A stretch of 17,812 nt of DNA, taken from NCBI GenBank assembly GCA_002297505.1, contig DBLQ01000038.1, forward strand, positions 1-17,812. The letters run 5' to 3'. Origin of the DNA: Flavobacteriales bacterium UBA720 (GTDB lineage: Bacteria; Bacteroidota; Bacteroidia; Flavobacteriales; Weeksellaceae). Position numbers and translations under genes: made by a program. Below, piece after piece: positions 6,372-14,811 of the stretch; positions within the stretch are counted from its first letter, which is position 1; each line of letters opens with the position of its first letter. The notes under the pieces were generated by a model, which saw only the letters and a program-made list of their open reading frames with translations, did no database searches and was not told the DNA's origin.

Positions 6372-9107
6372 TTAATTTCTGTTTTTGAGCAGAATCCAGC
6401 CGCTCAGCGCGTCGGGATCTGCACCTTCGTAATCCTGCCAGTTCATTTGATACCAATAGGTCCCGGTAGGCAGCGGTATCCCGTTAAGTTTTCCATCCCA
6501 GATAAAATTATTAGACAAAGAACCGTCGAATAGCCTGACGCCATTTCTATTGAATATTTGGAAATTGGGATTGATAGTCCGCATGAGTAGTGACATATCT
6601 ATGGTATCATTGATCCCATCATTGTTGGGTGTGATAAGATTCGGAATAGCAATGACAACAAAAGTTTGAGTGGTAGGGTTACACTGATCTGCAGATCTCA
6701 CATAGGCCGTATAGCTCCCGTTACCATCAAGAATAGGAAGGACATTGGACGCAGAGTACTCGGAATCCAGAGGAAGATATTTGAGATTACCATTTTTTTT
6801 GATGAAATATCCGTAGGGTGCAGTTCCATTCTTAACTTCGATAAGAACTGACGATGAATTCCTGACATCAATACTCTGTATAACAGGCAATTCAAATGTG
6901 CTTAATAAGATTTCTGACGGGTCCGCTGCATTATTACAGCCAAAACTATTGGTAGCAACTGCATAGATTTTTTTCCCGGATACAGACTGATAATATGGGA
7001 AAGCGAGTGATGAATCCGGAACTTTGATCGAAAGATTTTCATCTTCATAATAAGCATAGCTATAACCGGGGTTGGCTGTCTCGAAATTTGATTTCAGATC
7101 ATAATAAGCATTCCCATCAAAATCTAAACATTCTTTAATTTCAACATCCTTCACTACAATCTGTTCTATATTAATGGTCAATGTAACCTCTTCGGAATAG
7201 GGAAAAGCACCTTCGCCTTCAAAATAATATTTAAGAACAACCTGAGACAACTTGGTATCATTCGCATTAAAACGGATATAAATTTTACCCGTAGAAGGAT
7301 CCTTATAAGGAGGAGAAACCACACCCTCAGCTGGCTGCTGGGTCACAGCTACACTATTGAAATTGATAATTTTTAAGGGATCAGAAGTAAACTCCACCAA
7401 AATATCTGACTGTATACAATTGCCCGTGGTAATAGACTTAGATATAAATACTGGGCATTTATTGTACGGAAACACGTCTGTCATAAAATCGCCACAGGCT
7501 GTTTTGTTAATTTTGCAATGGTAATTTCCTGCTCCGTATAACTCCGGATTTATGGAGAAAAGTTTTTTTCCTGATGCAACCAATTGGCCATCAAGATACC
7601 ACTCGTAAAAATCATAGCCGTCATCGACCTGCAGTTTTACTCCCGAGGTGCAAGACCCTATCTTGGTAATTTGTGGTATTGAGCTGAAGCCGCCAAAAAA
7701 ACCGCCATAGCCCACCGCTCGATCACCGCCTGCCAAGCCTGCCGTAACTGCAGCGGTAGAATAAATTGAAAGATTACCCTTGACGTTCATCTTGGTAAAA
7801 AGTACCCATTCGGATGTGCCGTAAACAGCGTACGGACCATACAGACCGTTGAGCAATTCCCCATTCATAGTGACCTGAGCTCCAACTTTTGTTATGATAT
7901 TGACGCGGGTTATAAAATCCGCCTTCGCGCCGATCTGATTGACCTCCGGCAGTTCTACAATTTGGTTTGGTAAAAGGCAGTTTAATGGCGGGATCATATT
8001 CATAGCTCCCGAGGCGGAATCATAGGTGTCACTTCCGGCTAAAAGCTGGTAAACATATATGTTTTCCGTACTTTTTATATACACACTGTATACGTCAGGA
8101 GCATGGAGTTTATAGGATTCCGAAGCATATATAATTTTATACTGTCCTTTATTGAGAGTGTAGACGGTCGGATTATCATTGATGGTCAATTGGGTATTGT
8201 CCTTCGTAGCTACGACGATGACCCTCTCGGAATCCACACCTCCCATATTAGTTCCTCGGATTGGTCCGTTACCCTTGGCGATTACAAACTCTTTTCCCAA
8301 TCGGTTGACAGGTGTGGATTGATCCATCAATATATCCATTCCTGATTTCAAATTCGTGTAGGTGCCGGTGAAACTGCCTGTGGTTACATTAATGGGTCTG
8401 TCTGCCTGGATACTGGCTCCTATCAAACCATAAGCGTTGACATCGGGATCGCCATTGCCAGTAGAATCTACTGCAAATGGCGGTCTGTTTGGTACAGAAA
8501 CAATGTAGGATTCCCCTTGGTTTAATTTCAAATTTATTTCAGGAGAAATTGTTTGATTTTGAAAGAGGACATCCGGCTTGTAGCCGCTAATTTTTATTGA
8601 AGTATTATTCTCAGTAGCTAATACACTTATCTGCGAGGTCATAGTTTTATATTGCAATGAGATTGGTGTATTGACAGCAAAAAATTCGTTCCCTAAACTG
8701 GCAAAACCTTTTGAATTGATGATCTCTGCATGCGCACCCCGCAGTACTCTTAAGTTAGCAAAAAATTTCCGGCTCCCGACAATATGAAGCCCGCGCTTTG
8801 CTACTAAGAATGTATCCGAAGGATCGGTAGATGTAATAATTTTGGGAGGAAGTTTTATAGATTTCGGACTTCCTCTTTTAATGGATACTTTGTCAATTTG
8901 GACCTCACCTGCATAGATGATAACTTCAAACTCGTCTGCAGAATCAGTTGATAAATAAAGAAAGTCTCCATTCAAAGAATTATCGTACTCGGTATTAAAA
9001 TCAGTATAGGTATCATACATCGGTGCAAACCAATGTTCGGTATCCATCTGAGCGAATGACTTTATTGAAATTATAAAAATAAACAATAATTGTAAAATTT
9101 TTCTCAT
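6372..9107 (-). CDS. Large T9SS cargo protein: IgGFc-binding-like N-terminal region and type B sorting domain
   Basis: This 911-residue protein should cross the inner membrane by Sec and the outer membrane by the type IX system. A signal peptide spans 1-19, with Gln20 next. Residues 25 to about 475 form a repeat-rich beta region resembling the IgGFc-binding N-terminal family found in bacterial surface proteins. It has paired segments such as GLIGASIQADRPINVTTGSF and a MIPPLNCLLPNQIVELPEV stretch. An Ig-like segment with FYEWYLDGQLVASG follows, then further beta domains. Residues 825-911 are the gliding-motility-type C-terminal domain (ITPNNDGIND through GWILLKNRN), which directs T9SS export and cell-surface attachment. 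The ligand is unknown, and adhesion is an inference from the architecture. It has its own terminator and a -7 box, so it is separate from the upstream partner. Confidence 0.85.
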   Translation of the reverse strand: MRKILQLLFIFIISIKSFAQMDTEHWFAPMYDTYTDFNTEYDNSLNGDFLYLSTDSADEFEVIIYAGEVQIDKVSIKRGSPKSIKLPPKIITSTDPSDTFLVAKRGLHIVGSRKFFANLRVLRGAHAEIINSKGFASLGNEFFAVNTPISLQYKTMTSQISVLATENNTSIKISGYKPDVLFQNQTISPEINLKLNQGESYIVSVPNRPPFAVDSTGNGDPDVNAYGLIGASIQADRPINVTTGSFTGTYTNLKSGMDILMDQSTPVNRLGKEFVIAKGNGPIRGTNMGGVDSERVIVVATKDNTQLTINDNPTVYTLNKGQYKIIYASESYKLHAPDVYSVYIKSTENIYVYQLLAGSDTYDSASGAMNMIPPLNCLLPNQIVELPEVNQIGAKADFITRVNIITKVGAQVTMNGELLNGLYGPYAVYGTSEWVLFTKMNVKGNLSIYSTAAVTAGLAGGDRAVGYGGFFGGFSSIPQITKIGSCTSGVKLQVDDGYDFYEWYLDGQLVASGKKLFSINPELYGAGNYHCKINKTACGDFMTDVFPYNKCPVFISKSITTGNCIQSDILVEFTSDPLKIINFNSVAVTQQPAEGVVSPPYKDPSTGKIYIRFNANDTKLSQVVLKYYFEGEGAFPYSEEVTLTINIEQIVVKDVEIKECLDFDGNAYYDLKSNFETANPGYSYAYYEDENLSIKVPDSSLAFPYYQSVSGKKIYAVATNSFGCNNAADPSEILLSTFELPVIQSIDVRNSSSVLIEVKNGTAPYGYFIKKNGNLKYLPLDSEYSASNVLPILDGNGSYTAYVRSADQCNPTTQTFVVIAIPNLITPNNDGINDTIDMSLLMRTINPNFQIFNRNGVRLFDGSLSNNFIWDGKLNGIPLPTGTYWYQMNWQDYEGADPDALSGWILLKNRN

Positions 9108-9129
9108 CTGACTAATCTGGTTATTAGTA

Positions 9130-9137
9130 CAAATGTA
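9130..9137 (-). promoter_or_regulatory. Possible -7 promoter box for the 6372-9107 gene
   Basis: It reads TACATTTG on the minus strand, matching TAnnTTTG, and ends 22 bases before the ATG. It lies directly after the terminator of the upstream gene. No spaced TTG box is visible. A dyad ACTAAT-N6-ATTAGT (9111-9128) lies at the expected transcription start. Confidence 0.4.
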
Positions 9138-9163
9138 GAAAAAAGGATTTTATTATAAATCCT
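9138..9163 (-). terminator. Rho-independent terminator of the 9166-11565 gene
   Basis: On the minus strand AGGATTT (9157-9163) pairs with AAATCCT (9144-9150) across a six-base loop, followed by a run of T. It starts three bases past the stop codon, so the two T9SS cargo genes are probably transcribed separately. Confidence 0.75.
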
Positions 9164-9165
9164 GA

Positions 9166-11565
9166 TTAATTTCTGTTTTTCAATAAAATCCAGCCGGTGT
9201 TCTGCACACGCTTTGGATTACCGGTCTCATTCCATTCCAAAATGTACCAATAAGACGATGAAGGTAGCGCTTTACCATTGAGTTTACCGTTCCAGATGTA
9301 GTGATTGCCGGTATCACCCTTGAACACCAGAACACCGTTCCTGTCGTAAACTTCAAAACGGGGATCTGATTTTGTGAGAAGGTCGGAATAGTCCGCAACG
9401 TCATTAACACCATCGTCATTAGGTGTGATGACATTTTTGATTCCGATTATTGTGAAGGTATCCGCCACAGTTCCGCAAGCATCGAGGACGGTAATGGTAT
9501 GTTGTCCCTTGGGAACATTGTCATACACATTGCCGGATTGATAATAGTACCCATCCAGACTGTATTGGTAAGGTGGAATTCCGTTTGCGGCGAGAACCGT
9601 CACTTTACCGCCTTCTATCAAAACATTATTGATCATTAAATCCTGAGGCTCTGAAATCTTGATAGGCTGCTTGTACAGGCAACCGTTGAATCCCAGCTCC
9701 ACCACATAATCTCCGGGAGAAAGATTCGAAGCATAACGGCTGGAGCTGATAGCCTGAGAAGGGTCGGAAGCCTTGTACCACTTGTAGGAACTGAAACCCA
9801 TGCCTAAAGCTGCATCGTAGCCGTCGCCGGCATCCAGATCAATCGTGGTGCCTTTGCAGATGATGGTATCGCTTATTGTTGTAGATCTTTTGGGTTGTTT
9901 AAATCTTAATGTGAAAACAGAATAATTATCGCAGAAATTTCCAGGCTTACTAACTCTTATATAAAAGGTCTTTTCTGTCTGAGAAGCGGTTAAGGTTTGT
10001 GATTTATCAATCTGAGATTGGGTATTTATTAAATCTGTCTCTTTGCTGTAAAACTTCACATCGCTCGGATTGGGTGCCTCATTGGTCATAAGCCCAATAT
10101 AATCATCGAGATTCGTGGTTTGAGTTCCGTCCAGTTCATTATCACAAACATCAAAAACCGGAATTGTCGCAGGCTGCTGCGGATAATCCATCTGTAGCTG
10201 AGAGCCGTGATAGAATCGTAAAGTGTAAGTATCCGCGGCGCAGTTGATCGGGCCAACATTTACTGTAATGTCCTGAGGATTTTGTGTAAATTCGAAATCA
10301 TTATCAGGATTAATTTGTGTGCCTGCCTGTGTGAAATATTCAACTTTGAAATCTCTGCTAAAATTGGTGACAATCTGATTCGTAAAAGTGGACAGTTTCT
10401 CAATATATTTTCCATCAAAGTCATTATCACAGATCATTATTGGTGTATTGTCTATGATGGCGACGGGAGCTTTTTCTATTTTTACTTGCCCTTCCAATTT
10501 GCAACCGGTTCCGAGAACAACGTTTACAGTAAAAACACCTTCCTCATTCAGAACATCATAATAAGATGTAGTAATAGGTAGACCAGATGCATCTACTAAA
10601 GGCTGCCCGTCTTTCAACCAAGAATATTGTGCTGAAGTGTCACTTATCACTGGATTAGGCTGAATTTTGTAAAGAGTATTTTTACAAAGTGGATTTGCAT
10701 TATCAATTGTCAAGTCATTACCTATATCAATATTACCAACGAAACTCCCGGTTTTTAAAAATACGGCAGAGTCATGACCTGTAGTTCCTTCATCAGCAAT
10801 CACTAATTTGATGTGATAAGGAATCCCTACCTGCACATTTGCAATTGCAGTCAAAACTTTGGTCTGCCCGTTAAAATTTGTAGGAGAAGTTGAAGTTGCA
10901 GATTCTATATTAAACGCACCGAAATAATTTTCGTTTTTCGCGGGGCAATTTCCTCCAGAACCGCGGACATTTATTACTGAAACCGGATCAGTTGTATTCG
11001 GCACAAGGGCTATATTTGTATAAGGATCAGAAGTTGTTGCAGGCTTAATCAAAAAAGCAAAAGCATCCGAATAATCGCAGCCAGAAGAAGATTTATATTT
11101 ATCATACTCTTCGGACAAAAACATATACTGAAAACTAACAACATTACTTTCAGTAGATACAAAATCAAATTCAAGAGATGTTGCATTTTTGTAATTTCCT
11201 ACTGAAGCCCCAAAAGCATCGGCCAGATCCGAGTCACCTGACCACGAAGAACTCCCATTATCCTGTCTATATGTGTTAGGACCCTCGGCTGCTTTAGCAA
11301 TTCCCGTAGAGAGAATAATCCCTTCATCCATCTCAAATAAACTACCATTTTTGGTAAAGTAACCATAACTTGGATTACTTCCTCCATTGCTTGAGCCATT
11401 AATAAAAACATTGGAAACTGTAATGCAGTTTTGGGTGCCTATAAATTTATTGACCAAAGCGATATCGCTTAAGCTGGTATCCACACTAATAAATTGTCCA
11501 TCAGCAATACCAAATATCAGCAGCAGTACAATTAAGTATTTGTGTGAAGTGAAAAAATATTTCAT
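9166..11565 (-). CDS. T9SS cargo protein with choice-of-anchor L domain and type B sorting domain
   Basis: The 799-residue protein is exported by Sec and then T9SS. The signal peptide covers 1-23, with Gln24 as the probable mature start. Residues 25-280 match the choice-of-anchor L domain of bacterial surface proteins. Landmarks are the EGIILSTG turn (81-88), FLSEEYDKY (149-157), SDAFAFLI (166-173), FNGQTKVLTA (231-240), and IADEGTTGHDSAVFLKTG (256-273). Several Ig-like or beta-sandwich segments follow, two with a CDNDFDGK or CDNELDGT turn. The last 87 residues (713-799) are the type B C-terminal domain and align without gaps to that of the neighbour at 6372-9107. The substrate or ligand is unknown. 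The two genes may act together at the cell surface, but each has its own transcription signals. Confidence 0.88.
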   Translation of the reverse strand: MKYFFTSHKYLIVLLLIFGIADGQFISVDTSLSDIALVNKFIGTQNCITVSNVFINGSSNGGSNPSYGYFTKNGSLFEMDEGIILSTGIAKAAEGPNTYRQDNGSSSWSGDSDLADAFGASVGNYKNATSLEFDFVSTESNVVSFQYMFLSEEYDKYKSSSGCDYSDAFAFLIKPATTSDPYTNIALVPNTTDPVSVINVRGSGGNCPAKNENYFGAFNIESATSTSPTNFNGQTKVLTAIANVQVGIPYHIKLVIADEGTTGHDSAVFLKTGSFVGNIDIGNDLTIDNANPLCKNTLYKIQPNPVISDTSAQYSWLKDGQPLVDASGLPITTSYYDVLNEEGVFTVNVVLGTGCKLEGQVKIEKAPVAIIDNTPIMICDNDFDGKYIEKLSTFTNQIVTNFSRDFKVEYFTQAGTQINPDNDFEFTQNPQDITVNVGPINCAADTYTLRFYHGSQLQMDYPQQPATIPVFDVCDNELDGTQTTNLDDYIGLMTNEAPNPSDVKFYSKETDLINTQSQIDKSQTLTASQTEKTFYIRVSKPGNFCDNYSVFTLRFKQPKRSTTISDTIICKGTTIDLDAGDGYDAALGMGFSSYKWYKASDPSQAISSSRYASNLSPGDYVVELGFNGCLYKQPIKISEPQDLMINNVLIEGGKVTVLAANGIPPYQYSLDGYYYQSGNVYDNVPKGQHTITVLDACGTVADTFTIIGIKNVITPNDDGVNDVADYSDLLTKSDPRFEVYDRNGVLVFKGDTGNHYIWNGKLNGKALPSSSYWYILEWNETGNPKRVQNTGWILLKNRN

Positions 11566-11587
11566 TTAAAATGATAAAAATGGATTG

Positions 11588-11595
11588 CAAATCTA
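11588..11595 (-). promoter_or_regulatory. Possible -7 promoter box for the 9166-11565 gene
   Basis: It reads TAGATTTG on the minus strand, fitting TAnnTTTG, and ends 22 bases before the ATG. It is immediately downstream of the tsf terminator, which argues that this gene is transcribed independently. No well-spaced TTG box is seen. Confidence 0.4.
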
Positions 11596-11609
11596 CTCCG
11601 AAAATCCCA

Positions 11610-11644
11610 AAGAAAAAATCCCGCTAAACAATTTAACGGGATTT
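11610..11644 (-). terminator. Rho-independent terminator of tsf
   Basis: On the minus strand a 13-base stem (AAATCCCGTTAAA at 11632-11644 with TTTAGCGGGATTT at 11616-11628, one G-U pair) closes on a TTG loop and is followed by a T-run. It lies 25 bases after the tsf stop. Confidence 0.9.
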
Positions 11645-11669
11645 AATTTATTTTGACGTCAAGGCTGGA

Positions 11670-12497
11670 TTAGGCAAGAGCAACTCTCACGAAACCAGTT
11701 ACTTTAAGATCACCATTCACAGACTTTACATAGTCAGCTACAGATACGGAGCTGTCTTTGATGAAATCCTGGTGTACCAAAGTGTTGTCTTTGTAGAATC
11801 TCTGCATCTTACCTTTCAGGATATTATCGATGATGTTGGCAGGCTTTCCTTCCTCTACCAGTTTATGTCTCTCGATTTCCAATTCTTTGTCAATCGTTTC
11901 CTGAGAAACAGCATTCTCATCCAAAGCGATTGGGTTCATCGCAGCTACCTGCATAGACACCGCTTTCGCAGCCTCGTCAGCACCTTCTACTTTTGCAGAA
12001 ACGGCAGTGATGGCAGCAATTTTGTTTCCCGCGTGGATGTAAGCACCTAAATAAGGACCTTCAATTCTTTCGAATGCACCGATCTCAATTTTCTCGCCAA
12101 TAACACCGGTCTGCTCGATCAGTTTATCCGCAACAGTTTGTCCGTGGAAATCCGTAGCCAGCAATTCTTCTTTAGTTGCAGAGAAAATTGCCATTTCAGC
12201 CAATTCGTAAGCCAACTCGATGAAAGCCTCATTTTTAGCAACGAAATCAGTTTCACAGTTCAGGGAAATAATAACGCCTAAAGTGTTGTCTTCGTTCACT
12301 CTTGCGATTACCGCACCTTCTGCAGATTCTCTGTCCGCTCTGTTAGCAGCCACTTTCTGACCTTTTTTTCTAAGGATGTCGATTGCTTTTTCGAAATCGC
12401 CTTCAGCTTCTACCAAAGCTTTCTTGCAGTCCATCATTCCTGCACCTGTTGTGTTTCTTAGTTTTGCTACGTCTGCAGCTACTGGTGTATAAGACAT
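11670..12497 (-). CDS. tsf: Translation elongation factor Ts
   Basis: EF-Ts exchanges GDP for GTP on EF-Tu during elongation. The 275-residue protein is of normal length. It begins with the UBA-like N-terminal module carrying the signature VAKLRNTTGAGMMDCKKAL (10-28), then DFEKAIDILRKKG (34-46), and the EF-Tu-contacting TDFVAKNEAF (83-92). The dimerisation and core subdomains and the C-terminal module follow (DNTLVHQDFIKDSSVSV). In most bacteria tsf follows rpsB, but here the next gene upstream is on the opposite strand, 235 bases away, so tsf is a single-gene unit. It has its own terminator and a possible -7 box at 12555-12562. Confidence 0.96.
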   Translation of the reverse strand: MSYTPVAADVAKLRNTTGAGMMDCKKALVEAEGDFEKAIDILRKKGQKVAANRADRESAEGAVIARVNEDNTLGVIISLNCETDFVAKNEAFIELAYELAEMAIFSATKEELLATDFHGQTVADKLIEQTGVIGEKIEIGAFERIEGPYLGAYIHAGNKIAAITAVSAKVEGADEAAKAVSMQVAAMNPIALDENAVSQETIDKELEIERHKLVEEGKPANIIDNILKGKMQRFYKDNTLVHQDFIKDSSVSVADYVKSVNGDLKVTGFVRVALA

Positions 12498-12554
12498 AAT
12501 ATAGATTGTTTTTTATTTGATTAATGATTTTTTCGCTTCATGTTTTTCAGCGTG

Positions 12555-12562
12555 CAAATATA
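12555..12562 (-). promoter_or_regulatory. Possible -7 promoter box for tsf
   Basis: It reads TATATTTG on the minus strand and fits TAnnTTTG. It implies an untranslated leader of roughly 50 bases. No spaced TTG box is visible. The rest of the 235-base divergent region shows only a GC-rich 10-base palindrome (TCCGGCCGGA at 12621-12630). I saw no clear promoter for the rightward gene. Confidence 0.42.
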
Positions 12563-12732
12563 GTGATTTTTATAAAAAAAAGATGAGAACGCTGTAATCT
12601 TAATAAAAAGTATGATATGCTCCGGCCGGAAGTTAGAAATTGTATAAGTTTCAGAATTTTTAACGTTATTTTCTCATCCTTTTACAAGATTTGATTTATT
12701 TTTACGTTCCATTATAAAGATTCCTTTCCCGA

Positions 12733-13293
12733 ATGAAGAAGATAATTTTACTCACCTTTTTATTAGCTTCCGTTAGCATATTTTCGCAAGTGAGCGTTTT
12801 CGAAGCCAAGAAAACCACAGACCGCGCCGTTGTAGAACAGTTTATCCGCACCAATCCAAATCATCCCGCTGTGCCGGAACTTAAGCAACGTGCACTGTCT
12901 TTACGATACGGTGGAAATGCTTCCGTAGCGAAGCCTTCCATTACCAAGATGACGGAAAACAAAATTGAACGTACTGCCAAGGTAGGAACCACCGCCGCCA
13001 AAGGCCAGCCCTCGGAGCAGGCAAGAAACACCGCGGCCGTCCTTACAAGTCTTTTTAACAATGATCCCAATAAAAAAGAAGCCATCGTGCAATTTGTCAA
13101 CAAATCCAAGTGCAACCTGGTCATCCGCATCAGTGGTAAAAAGTTTTATAACCTTACCGTTCCTGCAAACAACCAAAACTACATCCTGGTAGACAAAGGC
13201 AGTTACAATGTAACCACTGCCATCTGCGATGCCGCTTACAATCAGAATAAAGCTTTTACCAAGGATGTCATCATAACACTCAATGCCAGGTAA
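12733..13293 (+). CDS. Exported protein with DUF6759-like C-terminal domain (paralog of 4223-4681)
   Basis: The function is unknown. The 186-residue protein has a signal peptide ending SIFS, with Gln19 next, so unlike its paralog it is not a lipoprotein. Residues 20-95 form a variable, charged, Ala- and Thr-rich region. Residues 99-184 repeat the domain of the 4223-4681 protein without gaps: VLTSLFNND (103-111), CNL (127-129), a GSY turn (156-158) and CDAAY (165-169). My hand count gives about 26 identities in 86. C127 and C165 have the same 38-residue spacing and may form a disulfide in the periplasm. The gene overlaps the next by 11 bases, suggesting coupled expression of two exported proteins. 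Confidence 0.75.
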   Translation: MKKIILLTFLLASVSIFSQVSVFEAKKTTDRAVVEQFIRTNPNHPAVPELKQRALSLRYGGNASVAKPSITKMTENKIERTAKVGTTAAKGQPSEQARNTAAVLTSLFNNDPNKKEAIVQFVNKSKCNLVIRISGKKFYNLTVPANNQNYILVDKGSYNVTTAICDAAYNQNKAFTKDVIITLNAR

Positions 13294-14059
13294 TCTCATC
13301 CGGAATATTTTACTGGCAGCGTGTCTAATTTCTTCCACGCTGGCATGGTCTCAAAAGAAGCTGGCCATAGATTCTATGCAGCTGAAAGGTGTGGAGGAGG
13401 TTCTGGGAGATGATTATGGCAATGTGTATCTTTACCAGAAAAAAGATTTCAGCCTGATCAAGCTGGATTCTTCAGGTACGCAGCTGGCTAAGGTCATGCT
13501 CCCGTTTCCGTACAAAATTCAGAGCGTGGTGAATCCGCTGAACATCGTGATGTTTTCTGAAAACGCACAGGAAATCAAATTTCTGGATCAGAATCTTAAT
13601 GACATCCAGAAAATCAACCTGGGAAATACTTTTGGCTTTGTGAAGTGCATCTACGCCGAGGATCTGCAGTTTGCATGGCTTATTGATGACAGCAACAAGA
13701 CTTTGGTGCAATACAATTTCCGAAGCAACACCATCATCAATTCTTTTCCTTTTAATATAGATCTTCAAGGATTGAGAGATTTCCTGGTGTACAACAACCG
13801 TGTTTATATCCTTCAGGACAGCAGCTTCAGAGTCTACTCTACCCAATCCAAACTTCTTTTTTCCGGCGATTTTCCACAGGCCAGAAAGTTGGCCAGACGC
13901 AATGAAGATATCCTTATTTTCGGTGCTAATGCCGTAACGCAATTGGACGGAACAGCCCTTTCCGAAATTTTCCGTAATGCGGATGCCAAAATTGTGGATA
14001 AAAACAGTCAAGGTTTTTTGGCGCTCATCCGGGACAAACTTTATCTTTACAAAAAATAA
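13283..14059 (+). CDS. Exported beta-propeller-like protein, function unknown
   Basis: The 258-residue protein starts with a signal peptide (1-23), with Gln24 as likely mature N-terminus. The body has the rhythm of propeller blades: short beta strands with turns such as GDDYGNVYLYQKKDFSLIKL (42-61), LDQNLNDIQKINL, YNNRVYILQDSSFRVYST and IRDKLYLYKK at the end. No catalytic motif is visible, so a binding or structural role is as likely as an enzymatic one. Its ATG at 13283 lies inside the previous gene (11-base overlap, different frame). This start gives a clean signal peptide. Co-transcription with the DUF6759-like gene is likely. No terminator is seen before the kinase gene 77 bases further on. 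Confidence 0.7.
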   Translation: MPGNLIRNILLAACLISSTLAWSQKKLAIDSMQLKGVEEVLGDDYGNVYLYQKKDFSLIKLDSSGTQLAKVMLPFPYKIQSVVNPLNIVMFSENAQEIKFLDQNLNDIQKINLGNTFGFVKCIYAEDLQFAWLIDDSNKTLVQYNFRSNTIINSFPFNIDLQGLRDFLVYNNRVYILQDSSFRVYSTQSKLLFSGDFPQARKLARRNEDILIFGANAVTQLDGTALSEIFRNADAKIVDKNSQGFLALIRDKLYLYKK

Positions 14060-14136
14060 ATGACAGTCAGGAAGTGCTACTTGGTTAATACTTTCTTCCA
14101 TCATTCATAATTACCATTCATCAACTATAATTAAAG

Positions 14137-14751
14137 ATGCACATTGCTGTTACAGGAAATATCGGCGCCGGCAAGACCACGCTCACTACGATGCTGGCCA
14201 AGCATTACGGCTGGGAAGCACAGTTCGAAGATGTAGATCACAATCCCTATCTGGATGATTTTTACGGTGATATGTCCAAATGGAGTTTCGCCCTGCAGAT
14301 TTACTTTTTGGGAAGCCGTTTCCGCCAGGTAAAAGAAATCCGGGAGAGCGGCAAAAACGTGATCCAGGACAGGACGATCTATGAGGATGCGCATATCTTT
14401 GCCGAGAATCTTGCGGAGATGAACCTGCTTTCCGAGAGAGATTTTAAAAATTATCTTTCAGTATTTCAGCTGATGAAGGACTTCGTTTCGGCACCGGATT
14501 TGCTGATCTACCTGCGAGCAGATATTCCTACTCTGGTGAAGCAGATAGCTAAAAGAGGACGGGAATACGAAGCCGGAATAAGCATTGATTACCTTTCCAA
14601 GCTTAATAACAAGTACCAGAACTGGATCGAAAACTACAAGGAAGGCAAACTTCTTATCATCGATGTAGATCACCTTGATTTTGTAGAAAAACCGGAAGAC
14701 TTCGGTTTTATCCTGGAAAGAATTGATGCGGAGCTGAACGGTTTGTTTTAG
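14137..14751 (+). CDS. Deoxynucleoside kinase (dAK/dGK/dCK family)
   Basis: The enzyme phosphorylates deoxynucleosides to monophosphates with ATP for salvage. The 204-residue protein matches the dNK family (Pfam PF01712) throughout. It has the P-loop GNIGAGKTT (7-15), a FEDVDHNPYLDDFY segment (30-43) containing the likely substrate-binding acid, the aromatic stretch FALQIYFLGSRFRQ (51-64), DRTIYED (78-84) in place of the DRS motif, and the lid RGREYE (140-145). Base specificity cannot be read from these motifs. The gene stands between the propeller-like protein and an ArsC-like gene that begins 60 bases downstream. Confidence 0.92.
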   Translation: MHIAVTGNIGAGKTTLTTMLAKHYGWEAQFEDVDHNPYLDDFYGDMSKWSFALQIYFLGSRFRQVKEIRESGKNVIQDRTIYEDAHIFAENLAEMNLLSERDFKNYLSVFQLMKDFVSAPDLLIYLRADIPTLVKQIAKRGREYEAGISIDYLSKLNNKYQNWIENYKEGKLLIIDVDHLDFVEKPEDFGFILERIDAELNGLF

Positions 14752-14811
14752 ATCATTCCGGCGATAATGAAAACCCATCAGTTATCCGTCGAATCCTGAA
14801 ACTACAGTGCC

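Noticed and set aside
11653..11662. Palindrome TTGACGTCAA just after the tsf stop codon
   Set aside because: It is a short dyad without a T-run. The real terminator lies directly downstream at 11610-11644.
12621..12630. GC-rich palindrome TCCGGCCGGA in the tsf-DUF6759 divergent region
   Set aside because: It is a single short palindrome without a second copy or a promoter at a defined distance, not enough to call an operator.
13472..14104. 210-codon minus-strand open frame opposite the propeller-like protein gene
   Set aside because: The plus-strand frame has a signal peptide and blade-like repeats, while the minus frame shows no family pattern. Treated as a shadow.
14752..14811. Possible hairpin between the deoxynucleoside kinase and the ArsC-like gene
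   Set aside because: The arms (CGGCGATAA and TTATCCGTCG) do not pair cleanly and no T-run follows.
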